64,000 nt of DNA, taken from Erigeron canadensis. Lineage: Eukaryota; Streptophyta; Magnoliopsida; Asterales; Asteraceae. The position numbers were made by a program, and so were the translations under genes. The DNA is taken from positions 34,718,055 to 34,782,054 of the forward strand of contig NC_057762.1 in the NCBI RefSeq assembly GCF_010389155.1, in the 5' to 3' direction. The notes beneath the pieces are model-generated. The model was not told where the DNA came from. It saw only the letters and a list, made by a program, of their open reading frames with translations, and did no database searches. Shown here one piece after another: positions 21,990-33,862 of the stretch. Numbering within the stretch: position 1 is the stretch's first letter; every line of letters begins with the position of its first letter.

Positions 21990-22640
21990 GAAGGGTCTCC
22001 ATGTAGCTTTTGAGGATTTAAAAGAGGATGGGATGGTCAGGGGTTTACACTTGGGGTCTATGTCTTTATCACACCTGATTTATGCCATCGAAATGTTATT
22101 TTTGGGAGAATGGTAGATAAAAGAATGCCATGATGGCTCTTCATTGTTTTTTATTGTCCTCATGCCTTCATTGTTTGGAACAACATTTGGATTGATAGTT
22201 CTCCATTGGCGCAGAGTTTTTCACGTTTATATAGACTAGAGCCCTAGAGGTAGATTAGAGTTGCTGCTTGGTTAGTAGCAGATGGACAAAAGGGGGTCTA
22301 AGCTCAAAATGGAGAAGCGTGTTAGACATGGTTGTAAATCTCGGTTATCTCGGCCTATATATCCCTGATATATCGCTTATCGGTAGTCGACCGAGATGAT
22401 ATATTTCCGATATATCTCCGATATATCGCTTATCGGTAGTCGACCAACGATACCGAAAAACGATATTTACAACTTTGGTGTTAGATGAGGGACAAAAGAA
22501 GCCGAACTGAAGGATGTTCCTGGCATTTTGTCAAGATATTCGTTTACTTAAGGGGACGATAAATGGAATTGGAATTCCAATAGGTCTTTGAGCTTCTATG
22601 TTCAACTGCTAAAACTAGCTATTGATGCTAAGAATATTTC
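21990..22640 (+). mobile_element. LINE-type reverse transcriptase fragment (decayed)
   Basis: The translation near 22000-22110 reads as the YADD region of a plant L1-type reverse transcriptase: LHVAFEDLKEDGMVRG, then a block ending SHLIYA and GEW. The catalytic Asp pair is lost (YAIE). A KGGL block near 22290 fits the downstream conserved zone. The fragment is split by the hAT MITE at 22327-22477 and carries stops, so it is inactive. Confidence 0.6.
22327..22477. mobile_element. 151-bp hAT-type MITE inside the LINE fragment
   Basis: An exact 8-bp target duplication GTGTTAGA flanks it (22319-22326 and 22478-22485). Ends are inverted: CATGGTTGTAAATCTCGG, and CGATATTTACAACTTTG at the right. The interior repeats CGATATATC words and ATCGCTTATCGGTAGTCGAC twice. 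The 8-bp duplication and CA-start fit hAT. Confidence 0.85.
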
Positions 22641-23380
22641 TAGGATTGGTTTTCGATTATTTACAAAATCGTATAAATCTAGCGAAAAGAGACATACATT
22701 TCTAGTATTTTTTGCCCCATGTGTATTCTGAAAATACATATCTTTTTACTTTTTATTTCCTAATAATAGGATTTGGGCTATATTGCTAAGTAGCTTGAGG
22801 TGGATCAACTATGCAGCTTAACCCCGAAGGACCTCATGGCTTGGGTCGATGGTTTAAGGGTTTCTCAAAACAAAAGACAAGTAACAAAGATGGTTATCGG
22901 TTGTTGTCTTTGGCTCACATAACAGGAAATGTACAATATTGGGTAATCAACAACAAAGACAAGATCTTTTATTCGGCTATGTTTTTGAGTTTTTTTTTCT
23001 CTGATTTTCATCTAGGGTAAAAAATTTAATTTGTCATGAGTATAGTGGCTTAAAAAACCCCTATTAGCGATATAATTGATTGTTGTATTGGTTGAATTTT
23101 TTTTAATTGGTATCGTTTATGAATAATTTTTTCCTTTTTATATAAAAAGAAAGATTTTTCGTAAAAAAAAAGTAGGTAAAAAGTTAAATTTCATTCATTT
23201 TTTACTGTTTATCCATATAACAAATGCAAACGCCAATATAATCGCCCCTTAAGGCCTTAACTAAAATATGTGTTTTAAAAAACGCGGTTGATTTGAAAAC
23301 GCGGCTTATAAAGATAAATAAATAAATAAAAATCCCTAATTTTTGCTGCTTATTTGAAACGCAATGAATGGTGGCGCCAC
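22641..23380. other. Intergenic
   Basis: No supported gene. A 69-codon frame at 22811-23020 has no family I recognise. The stretch ends with several poly-T/poly-A runs. Confidence 0.5.
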
Positions 23381-23949
23381 CGCAATAACATCATACACCG
23401 TCTTCTTTATATTCCTTTCATCAATCATTAATAAAATCATACACCGCCGCGCGCCTATCTGTTTCAAAAATCACAATTCTTTTTCTCATTAAACATCTTC
23501 TTCTTCAGTGGTTCATGTATCATCAGGTACGGCCCCCAAATATTACTTCTTTATTATTAAAACATCTGATTATTTCTTCTACTTTTGTGCCCTAATTTTT
23601 GTATTCATTGTTATTATGCCTGTTGATTATCTGCCCAGGGTTTGTCTACAATTTATACACACACACACACACATATACATATACATACATATATATTTTT
23701 CCTATTACTTTTATGGATTTTTACACTTCCTGTTTAATGTTTTGGGCATAAATTCTTGTGTTGTTTTCACTTCTCGTTTTCTTTTTCTTGGTTGTTGTAG
23801 CAAAAGTTTGATATGGGGATTTTCTGTTTATTTATGTTGATTTTTGGATTTGCTATATATTTTAATAAATATACTGTGTTTTTCGAGTATAACTCATGGT
23901 ATTTTTCTTATGATTACCCTCACTTTCTTTGATGACGTTTCACCGAATG
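23380..23949 (+). other. Leader-like sequence of an unknown transcript
   Basis: A pyrimidine-rich, leader-like stretch ends CATGTATCATCAG before GTACGG at about 23527, which resembles a non-coding first exon with a splice donor. An (AC)n(AT)n run lies at 23651-23690. No coding exon can be joined to it with confidence. Confidence 0.3.
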
Positions 23950-24990
23950 GGGTTAAATATGTTTTAACTTTTTCAGCTGTTTTTGTATTCCCCAACTACA
24001 AGAACACCTAAACACTTGTAATAAATGCTCTTGTACTTTGAGGCTTGTACATGAGGGTTTGATTGTGTGTGTATATAGGCTGTTGTTGTAGTGGGGATTG
24101 TTTTAGCTTCGAATTTCTTAACTTTATGTGGTTTTGATGGGGCTACGTATGTTAATTTTTTCAACTGCTTTTGTATTTCCCAACTATCACGACACTTAAT
24201 CACTCAATCCAACTTCTCTCGTACTTTGAGGCTTGTACGTGAGAGTATGATTGTGTGTATCTAGGTTGTTGGTGTAGCGGGGATTGCTTTAGCTTTTGAA
24301 CTCCCCTACTTAATGTGTTTTTGACTTCTTTTTTTTTTATAAATAATGGGGCAACATGTGTTAATTTTTCAAATGCTTTTGTATTTCTCAACTATCACAA
24401 CACTTGATCACTCAATTCAACTTCTCTCGTACTTTGAGGCTTGTGCTTGAGAGTATGATAGTGTGTATCTAGGTTGTTGGTGTAGAGGGGATTGCTTTAG
24501 CTTTTGAACTCTCTTACTTTATTTGGTTTTGACATCTTAAATAATGGGATTACGTATGTTTGATTTTTCAACTGCTCTGATCCCCCATTTCAAATGCTTT
24601 AGCTTTTGAAGTCCCTTAATTTTTCTGGTTTTGACTTTTGACGTTTTTAAAGTTTTCACTTGCTGTTGTATTTCCCAACTATGACAACACATAATCACCC
24701 GTTTCAACTTCTTTTGTACTTTGAGGCTTGTACTTGAGGGTTTGATCGTGTGTATTTAGGTGGTGGTTGTAGCGAGGATCATGTGGTTTTGATGTTTTTG
24801 ATAACGGGGACAAGGTTTGCATATGTTTTTTAATTGGTTTTGTACTTCCCAACTACTGTAACACCTAATTACCTGTTTCAACTTCTATTCTTGATGCTTG
24901 TACCTGAGAGTTGAGAGTGTGTATGTAGGCTCTTCTGGTTGCAGAAATTGCATTTGCTTTCGAATTATCCAATTCAATGTGATTTTGACT
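23950..24990. repeat. Decayed long-period tandem repeat (about 180-290 bp units)
   Basis: The word TACTTTGAGGCTTGTA or a close variant occurs near 24033, 24221, 24430 and 24716, with a weaker copy near 24890. Each is followed by a GTGTGTATNTAGG segment and preceded by TTTTGTATTTCCCAACTA. Spacings are irregular (about 188, 209, 286 and 178 bp) because of indels. No function is apparent; it may lie in an intron. Confidence 0.8.
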
Positions 24991-27559
24991 TTATTTATCA
25001 TTCATGTTTTGACGTGACACTGCTATTTAAGTACAGAAAATGCGTATTAAATATGTTTTTACACAAGAATTACTAATGGTATTTTGCTTTTTGATATCAA
25101 GTAAACTTATACTCACCACAAGGTTACTGTCTTTATGGTATGCTTGCATGATTGCATTGATAGCAAGTTGCTCTTCTTTCTAAAATGATTCCATGTGCTA
25201 CTGATTTGTCTTGTCATGAACTGATTTCTATCTATATTGACACTGATGAGTGGTCAATATGATACTCATCTGAGGATGTTACATATGTTATTCTATATTT
25301 CCCGTTATACCGAAGAAGAAAGTGATACAAAAGGTTATGTAAATTGCCTAAAAGACTGTAATAGCTTCCTCTATGCTATATCTAGGATTTTGATGAGCAT
25401 TATATAGCAATTTGTGCTTACATGATAATATGTATATAATGATTCATCTTCTAGATCAAAAGCAAACCATTCAAGGCAATTGCTTTCTGGAGAACATCCT
25501 ACCATAAAATAAAGGGTTTTTGTGGTTGTACACTTGTACTATATTATATTTCTATGACTTGTACATGCTAAGCAAGGCTTTGAAAAGGTTCTGGTTTTCT
25601 TAGAGTAGACTTGCATAGCTTTTGTGCTTTGTCTTTGTGGTCACACAAATTGATATCTCAAATCCACAGATGGTTTCCGTAATTACACAGAAATGCAAAG
25701 AAAACTGCTTTAAATACAGTAGAGCGTCATGTGCTTTTAGTTTTGTTTGTTTGAGGTGACCTTCTACCATTATATTTATACTTAAAATCTCTACCTATAT
25801 CAAAAAACTGAAATTATATTGTTTTCTTGTTGCCTGCTAATGGATGAGCATGGACTGATAGCTTGATGAATAGAAGATGCAGAAAGCTTGACAGAAAATC
25901 TTGGACTAGTGGATTGATTTGCAATCGACCCTGAACGTTTAATAGGGAAGCAAAGTGGCGAAATTCACCTTGAATCTTTGGTAAGAAGCAGCCTTTGCAA
26001 ATGGAAAGGAAACTGGGAACTCAGAAGAAAGGTTGTTCAGAATGCTTTTTTCTGAACAAGTATCTTTATAATATGAACTGGCCTTGTTGGAGCTCCAACT
26101 GAGGTAACTGATATCAACTCTCATAAACCGTAATTTTTAAAATATCCGTTATCTTATACTTGATGACTGGATCTTTTATTTTACTGATTTAATATCTACA
26201 ATAATGCGACCCTCTGTAGAAAATATCTGTTACCTTAAACCTGATGACTAGAAGTCACTTTGTATTTCCATAGAATCCTTTTACACTGAACCCTGGTGAC
26301 CCATGTACTTTTACTGAAAAGTCCCACACAATAGTGAGGGGAGGATGAAAGTAGTACTTGATTTATGTTGTGTTTTATCTCAAACGGGCCAAAAAAAAAA
26401 GTGATAAGCTGAGTGGGTCAAATGGGTTTAAAGCACCCAACGTCCCAACATCTATACTTAAATGCATACAACCTCATAGTTTTGTTTTATTTTTAAGATT
26501 CAGATTATGATTGTAATACTACGGGTTTGTAGTTATAATTAACACAATCACCATCTATAATTTTTTTTTACAATTGTACAAAATACTAAAATTGTGTATG
26601 TGGGACAACCCGGCCCGGGTCTGTTTTAACCCAAACTCGTTATGCAACCCACATGACCTGCTCATATATTGCCACCTCTAATCTCTTTTGAACATTATAC
26701 ATGGTAAGTTGGTAACTTTGTACCAAACAGAATAATATGCTTGCACGATTACATCACAAATTATATCCTGGTGATTGCAAGGTCGCCTCTCTTTCTAAAA
26801 TGCTTCCATGTGCTGTTGTGAACTGATTACTATCTATATTGACACTCTCTATTGGTCAATATGATAGCTGACTGTAAACCCCATCCATCAAAACTGTTTA
26901 GCAGATCCAGTCTCTGCTATATCAAGTCTTGAATATAAAAGCCCTCAAATTGGTTCTCTTTTCATGTTTAGTTTGTGTCCGTTGGATTAAATTGGTGATC
27001 CATGTGACGCCCTTTAAGCCAATGATAATGCAATATGAAAATTTACTCGGTGAGTCAACTCTTTTTTATTGACTTTTCATCTAGATTGTTGATTTTATTG
27101 ACTTTAAACATGAACGATATTAAATTGTTAAGTCATTATTTAAGATTGTCATATTAGATCTGGGAAGAGCCTAAACTGTCAGATACAACAATGGATATCT
27201 TAGAATTCGTCAGATCCTTGTTATTTAATTTAAGCCAATAAGGAGATGCCAGCAGACTAAAAGTAAAAGATAACTGCTATCATCATCTTCTCTACCAGAA
27301 CAACAAGGTACTTTTAACCTCTCTTGAAAGCTCCTTAATTTTTTTGCTGCATTGTTCTCTTCCTCTCTCTTTCTCTCCGTCCCTGTTTTCCACATAATCT
27401 CTTCATTTATGGAATCAAATATATATCAGAAAGGAACTAGGACTGTGGCGGACTGGTTAAGTACTTAAGTATCAAATTGTACAATTTGGGTTATATAAGT
27501 TACATATACATGGATTTGGATCAGGTCACTAAATTTACTTATGACCCAAATACCGCTGC
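24991..27559. other. Gene-poor stretch with an interspersed 130-bp duplication
   Basis: No coding gene is supported. Segments at about 25128-25275 and 26737-26880 are related: both contain TCTTTCTAAAATG, CCATGTGCT and CTATCTATATTGACACT. Near 27295 a purine-rich exon-like end, AACAACAAG before GTACTT, could be a non-coding exon border. Confidence 0.5.
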
Positions 27560-30500
27560 AGACTGGTTAAGTATCAGGTGCCCAAGAGCGTTTCTCAAAT
27601 GGATGCATTATTAGAACATAATTTGTATCAATAGTACGTATCACTATTACTTCGGTTTGATCATCTGTTTGAGGATGGTAGCTAGTGCTTAATTGCAGCT
27701 AAGAGTTGCTCAAACGAAAGAGTTCCTGCCAAAAGATTCTCATGAAATTGACATTCCAATCACAAACTATGGAGCGAAGAACTACATGTAGACAGACGAT
27801 TTCCTTACAAAATATGGCAGCCACGCTTTTAGCCCTATAGGGTTGAGTTAGACCTAGGAAATGGGCATATTAACTTGGGCAATCAACCACCACTCAGATG
27901 GTAGTAAACCTGTTTGATTTTAGCAGGCACACAATGAAATCCATAGAAATATCCTCCCATATTTGAACCGGGTTTGCTAAGGGCTGTGGTAAACCTGCTG
28001 CGGATAATGTTTGGTACTTCGATGCTGACAAACCAAGCATTGCTGCACAATTATCCGTAATTCCTGCTTCATATTTGGCCAATAAAATAAGTAGACAAGC
28101 GTTTAAAAGTCTTTAAATGTCCACCCATTGGAGAAGTGTGATTCTTGATGCAATTTAATTTAAGATTGGGTATATTAGGAATAATCACTCTGCCCTTAAA
28201 AAATCTTGTTGAAGCCTCACTCTGATGTTAGTGATTTCAAGACGGTAGGGAACCAACAGAGTTCAATAGTTCACTTGATTGGAGTTTCCTAGAGAGTTCA
28301 ACCGCCCCCGTATTTCCTTTCCCAGCTATATGGCTTATAGAAAAATCACAGGGCATGAGTATGAGTAATAACCGTTGTTCGATTGTAGTAAGTCTCTGCT
28401 CCAATAAGACATTCAAGGTGTAATGATCATATGAATGACGATACGCCCTACCGCCAAGAACCAATGCCTAATAGTTCTCGATTGTATGCTGATTTAACCC
28501 GATTAGTTGGAGAAAATCCTTTCCTGAAATAGGTTATGAGGTGATCCTCTTGAGACAAAATAGGTCCAACTCTTGCTGATGACGCGTCACACTAGACAAC
28601 ACACAAACCCGACTTTCTTAGTAAGGCTTGTTAGGGGACGTGCAATCATACCATAATTTTGCACAAAACGCCGGTAGTAACATGTGAGAGTGTGAGACCC
28701 AGAAATCTCCTAACTTCTTTGACATTAGAAGGAGTAGGCCATGATTGTACAACTGAGGCTTTCTCCTGTTCAACACTTCAACCTGTACACCCTGTGCAGT
28801 GATGACATGTCCAAGAAAGGAAACCGTGGATTGTCCAAAGAAACTGGTGGTTGTATAGTAACTTCAGGGTTTGTTCCAAATGTGAGAGGTGCTGCTCCAT
28901 GTCGGGGATGTATACTAATATAGTAATATGTCATCGAAAAATACTAGTGTAAAACAACAAAGATAGGGGCGAAATAAGTCGTTCATGACAGCCTGAAATG
29001 TAAAGGGAGTGTGTGTTAGGCCGAATGGCATAGCCTTGAACTCAGTGTGCCCAGAATGACTGTGAAAGGCTTTTTTTGGTATGTCCGTGTCGTGTACCCT
29101 GATATGTAAATTTAACTTTGAATACACCGTGTGCCAGACAACTCATCTAACAGTTCATCAATATTTGGGAGTGTTACTTATTGGCTATAGTAACCTTGTT
29201 TAGAGCCCTGTAATCCACACACATCAAGTATTACCCTTCTTGACCAACAAAATCTGGCATGAAAATTGATCATTGTTTGATCGAATAGAGCCTGCTACTA
29301 ACAATTCTTCCACTTGTTTCTCTATTTCAGCCTTTTGAGAGTGGGGGTATTGATATGAACGTATTTGGGAGGCGTCGAGTTTGAAAGTAGGGGAATTGAG
29401 TGGTTTTGTGGATGCTATGGGGAAAGATTTTTCAGCTCTTCAAAAACGTGGTTATGGTGTTTTATAACAGGTCGTAATAGGGTTGGAATTTCGGGATTAC
29501 TGCCCGGTCGAACAGCTAAATGTTGAAAATTTGATGACTTTAGGGTCCCCGTTATAATACTCTAGAGTTTGTACGTTTGCCATTGAATTCCCAATACCAA
29601 ATATGAACCACCCACTGAAAATGGATAAAAGTTCTGGATTCCCAATACCAAATCTGCCCGGTCGAACAGCCACTAAATTCCCAATACCAAATCTGCACCA
29701 CCCACTGAAAAAGGATAAAAGTTCTGAACATCTTTGAGGCATTGATTTGAAGTGTGAGTCCCTATTTGAACACCAAAAGGTGTCATTGCTTGGGTATCAA
29801 GTTTCATTCATTTGCCAATACATCTGAGGTGAAATTGTGGATCTCCGATCAACTAAAACTAGTAACTCAGTAGATTCCAATATACCTTGAACTATCATAA
29901 CTATAAGGTTTACCAAAAATCGCATGTAAGCTGATCTAGGCAACATTGCTATTATCTCCCTCTGTCTGATCGGCCTCATTAAAGGGCTTCTCATCGAAGT
30001 CTCCGCTACTTCCGGCACCTTTAGAGTGCCTGTTTTACACCTATGACCTGGTCCGTATGTCCCCACACAGGTAACACTCACCCCTGAGCAGCAGGACTTT
30101 TTTCTGCATCAGAAATTCGTTGGGGTTTTTTGAAGTTGGTGGATGGGGCTGGTGTATAAGTTGAAGATTTGGGGTCGGTTGTTTTGAGTTTGAAGGTGCT
30201 GTCCAGGTTGGCCCAAATTACAAAGCAAACTCACCCTCTGTATACCGTTCTCGGTTTCTGAATTCTTACATCCGCTTTCAGTTCTTCTTTGAGGCCATTG
30301 AGGAACACCCCTAGGAAACAATGTCCAGGCCAATTAGAAACCCAGGAAGAACGTGTAGCGATTTCTTGTCGGTACTCTTGTACCATTCCTAGGCTGTACA
30401 AATGTTCATCTGAGTTTTGAATCTCCGCAGGCCCAAAAATTTTCTTTAGGGCACGAATTATTTTATCCCAATACCGTTTCGGTTGGTCAGTGGAAAGCCA

Positions 30501-30850
30501 GGGATACAAATCTAGTGTGTCTCCTTCCAAGTGCATTCACGCAACATCTACCTTCTTTTCTTCCGATATATTGTAGTGAAGGAAATACTTCTCAGCCTTA
30601 AGGACGCAACCTTGAGGGTATCCATCACGGCATCACTAAATGTGGGAAAATCAATTTCGTTTTAGGGGCGGTACCTATGAGGATGTCAGAATGATTCACC
30701 CTCGTCTTGCTTTTTGAAATTGCTATCTAATCAGTTCTTATGGTGCGATTGTGTTTTGGGAGCCACAACATCTCTCTGTAGTTTATTTAATTTTTTAGCT
30801 ATGGTGGCCAACTATGTTGCAATTGGGTCTGGTGGGTTACTGCCTTCATC
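27560..30850 (-). mobile_element. Ty3/gypsy retrotransposon relic (gag-pol, heavily mutated)
   Basis: Read on the minus strand, the order gag, zinc knuckle, protease, RT, RNase H, integrase is intact, but each is broken by frameshifts and stops. Gag is at 30536-30231 (GDTLDLYPWL, then KEELKADVRIQKPRT). The zinc knuckle at about 30090-30030 has its CYLCG and GPGHRC halves in different frames. RT is at 29127-28915 (MPFGLTHTPFTFQ and FFDDILLY). RNase H is near 28464-28237, with a TDHYTLNVLLEQR-like block whose Thr is now Tyr. Integrase spans 28082-27570, with the YHPQTDDQTEV block near 27690. No LTRs are visible, so the ends are lost or beyond recognition. The order places it in Ty3/gypsy; the lineage is not settled. 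Confidence 0.85.
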
Positions 30851-31852
30851 TGAATCGGGTCTGTAGCATGCTTTCAAATTTCTTGGCAATGGAACCAATG
30901 ATAAATAGTATTAAAGATCATAAGGATAAGCGGGAAAGTGATTCAAAGTTTGATGAAAGAAAAGCCAAATTCGAGATGGCATGTCTCCATTATAATGTTA
31001 TTACATGAAAGAAAAATACTTGAATAACCAAACTAAAACGTAGGCCTGCTAATATAATAAAACTGAAGTTAACTGCCCCTAATCTGAAGGATCTGAACTG
31101 CTTCTTTCGCTTCAAGTTGCCCAATAGTTTGCTCACCCAATGGGTCCACCCAGAATCCAGAAATAGCATTAAATTGCTCCTGATTCTCATCAGCTGCTTT
31201 GACTCGTCTTTTTTTTTGTGTAAACCTTGAGGTTTGTATCAGTTTCCATGTACGAGTGGAAAAGATCATGAAGTATGATTTTCAAAGTTATAATTTTATC
31301 CTGCCAAGAGGCTCTTCCGAATTTGTGAAGAGGTAGGGTTATTTGATTATGGTGTTTGCAAACCGCGAATAGTCAGAAACTAGTGTTTGACAAATCATTT
31401 GGAAATCTGCTTATTTGCACACAAAAAAAAAAAAAATCAGAGAGAGAACATGTTTCTGAACAAGTAGGTTGACCTGCCTTTTGAATCTGCCGTTTTGCAA
31501 GCGCAATTTAAAGTCACTAAGTTAGTAATAAAACTGCGTGTTTACCGCTTGGTTTAAAATGTATCATTGTGATTATATTATGAGTTATTGATAAAGTTAG
31601 GGCAAATGTACAATTTGATGATCAGTTTTGCTGCAGCTAGTATCAAACTTATCAGTAAAAACCGATTATTTGACTTTCATATTGGCATATTCTTACTGGG
31701 AACTGAGTATTGTAACTTAAGGTCTCGATACTTAGATACTTGCATTCATAGTGTACATCCAATAAACCCGAAAATCCAGCTGTTTGTAATTCCTACTGTG
31801 TTTCTTAATTGAAGCCACTGATAACCGGCTGCTTTTTGTTGGTAGACTCAAT
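30851..31852. other. Intergenic with one unassigned minus-strand frame
   Basis: A 66-codon frame (31269..31069, -) begins MIFSTRTWKLIQ and ends QILQIRGS. Its composition (AADENQEQFNAISGFWVDP) looks protein-like, but I cannot name it. It may be an exon of a lost gene, or sequence carried by the adjacent retroelement. Confidence 0.35.
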
Positions 31853-31910
31853 GGTTAATACAGGTCAAGATGGTGGTAAACGAATGGGACTTAATTTCAA
31901 ACATGTGAAG
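31853..31910 (+). CDS. Possible short coding exon, product unknown
   Basis: ATG at 31853 opens MVNTGQDGGKRMGLNFKHV and ends at a strong donor, GTGAA before GTAAGTTTT. A plausible acceptor (CACTATAG, about 32020) would complete the split codon as Asn and read through CRRTCRVNHWNTNCF to a stop near 32110, giving a protein of about 50 residues. No family is recognised. It could equally be the relic of a larger gene broken up by the neighbouring insertions. Confidence 0.25.
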
Positions 31911-33180
31911 TAAGTTTTCTGGTTGATAATTTCTCAGTCTTTTTGTTTATCATTTGCTGATATGTAATTGGCAGTATCTACATTTAAGATGTTTGAAATG
32001 TTTCGTTTGTGCACTATAGTTGCAGAAGGACGTGTCGTGTAAACCACTGGAATACAAATTGCTTCCTTGTGATGAAACAAAAAAATGTTGCTCGATTATT
32101 ATTAATATAAATAGCTGTACATGTCATTGCTTCTTAAGATAAGATTAAATTTAATGGATGGGCTTGCTGATACTTGTTTGATGGACACTTTATTCGAAAA
32201 TAGCAAATAATAAAATTCATAAATCGGGAACGAATACTTTTTTGTGATATATATGTAACGTCATGTTTTTGTGTGAATATGATGAGTGTTGCTTATCTTA
32301 AATTGGATGGTTAATACTGGAAAACCGATGTTTTTTTGGGTGGTAAACTATAATAATTTTTACTAGTTTAAATAACAAGACCAAAATTATGCTGCTTGCA
32401 TTTCCAATGTAAGATGCTAGTTGATTGAAAATGAAAGACAGTTTAGGCTCTAGTAAACGACTAAGGTAAATTAAGCTGATAATACATGTAAGAAACACTA
32501 TCAGTGTGTTTGTCTACTTTACAGTTATTCTGTTTAGTCTTATTATTGCCTCCCAAATGAATTAAACAAATATACTTACATGTATAGGTTGACTTTAGAG
32601 TAAACCGGCAAGTTTTATATTTTGAACTTTTAACTATTGTAACATGATTTCTGGAAAACATAGAAATCTTGGTAATGATAGGGTAGCAAGTACATGTGGA
32701 TTTTAAAAAGAATAGTGGCAATGTCATCTTTTATTTCTTACATTCAATCTCTTGTATTGGTTATCAGTTGGTGCACAACCCTCAGATCCAGTGCAACATC
32801 TTCTATTCAGGGCAGGGTTGCTACCACCACCACCACCCATGGTTGCAATGGGATGAAAAGGTGGGCCTTGGACACACATCCGGTTGACTCCTTGGGTGGA
32901 CGTGTCATGATGCCTGAACACTCTACTAAAGCTAGTAACGTATCCGTGGATGAACCACCATGAATGACGTAAACATCAGTCTTGGGGATCTGCTAGTTTT
33001 AAGTTCTGGAGTTGGTCTTTTTGGTAAAGTTTAGAACTACTTGGCATAATTTCCAGTGATAATGAAAATTACATCACTAGAAGTTCATCAGTTGTTTGTC
33101 ATTTGATGTAGCAAATTTATGTTATGGTTTGGTAAATCTTTGATGCTAGTGTGTTGTGTTAGCGAATGGCCTCGGAGGCT
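31911..33180. other. Intergenic with unassigned frames
   Basis: Between 32760 and 32963 two overlapping plus-strand frames cross a CACCACC stretch and end at stops near 32885 and 32961. Neither matches a family I know. The rest is AT-rich. Confidence 0.35.
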
Positions 33181-33862
33181 TGCTAAATGCCAATATGTGT
33201 GTCAAAGTTCTTCCTAAGCATGCTATCATCATTCACTGCCCTGAATGTGATTGCTACTTGCAGCTACCTAGAACTTGGCATAAAGCTCAAATTGATTTTG
33301 AAATAAGCAAGGTTGATTCATGCAGTGTTTATCTGGATGGAACCTCACTCTAAAAGGATTAAAGTCAAGCTGGGAGTTGGAAAAGAGGTTATGAATGGTG
33401 CGGTTCTTGAGCAAAGCTTATATGGTTAAGTCTGCGATTCAGGATCAAATATGTGAGTCGTCATCTTGAGTTCAAGCCAACCCTGATCAGTAGGTGGCTG
33501 CTGCTAACACGACACTTTACCCACAGGCAGACTTTCTTCTATTCAGAACAACCTGTTCTTAAACATGATGCTATTGTTAGAGTCATAAGAATTAACAAAT
33601 GGATCTTCGGATCGATTTCTTTTTCTCTTGCATTAGTCATGCAGTTAATTTGGTGGAGTTCATGCATAAAGTTTTCCCGATAAAGAGCCGTAGACTGTAG
33701 TGTGTAGCGACAAGCAACTTGTATCACTTGGTTCTAGAAAAAATAGCTATAACTACAATTAAACCCTTTCCGTTGAAATTTGCTTTGCCTAATTTGTCAT
33801 GAAGATTTTATTCGTCCCCCTCCTAATCTTGCTGCTAGTCTTGAAAACCTTATTGTTACTCC
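33181..33862 (+). pseudogene. NMD3 pseudogene fragment
   Basis: The sequence follows NMD3 from about codon 30 to codon 270 (parent 19625-20353), starting at AATATGTGTGTCAAA and ending within CTTGAAAACCTT. It has an early deletion of some 40 bp, several single-base indels and many stops, for example TAA after the ACCTCACTC segment. Similarity begins and ends inside the coding region, so it is a partial copy. Because NMD3 has no coding intron, retroposition and DNA duplication cannot be told apart here. No product is expected. Confidence 0.93.

Noticed and set aside
27560..30850. A functional host gene with reverse transcriptase-like domain
   Set aside because: Gag, RT, RNase H and integrase blocks appear in retrotransposon order with many stops and frameshifts throughout.
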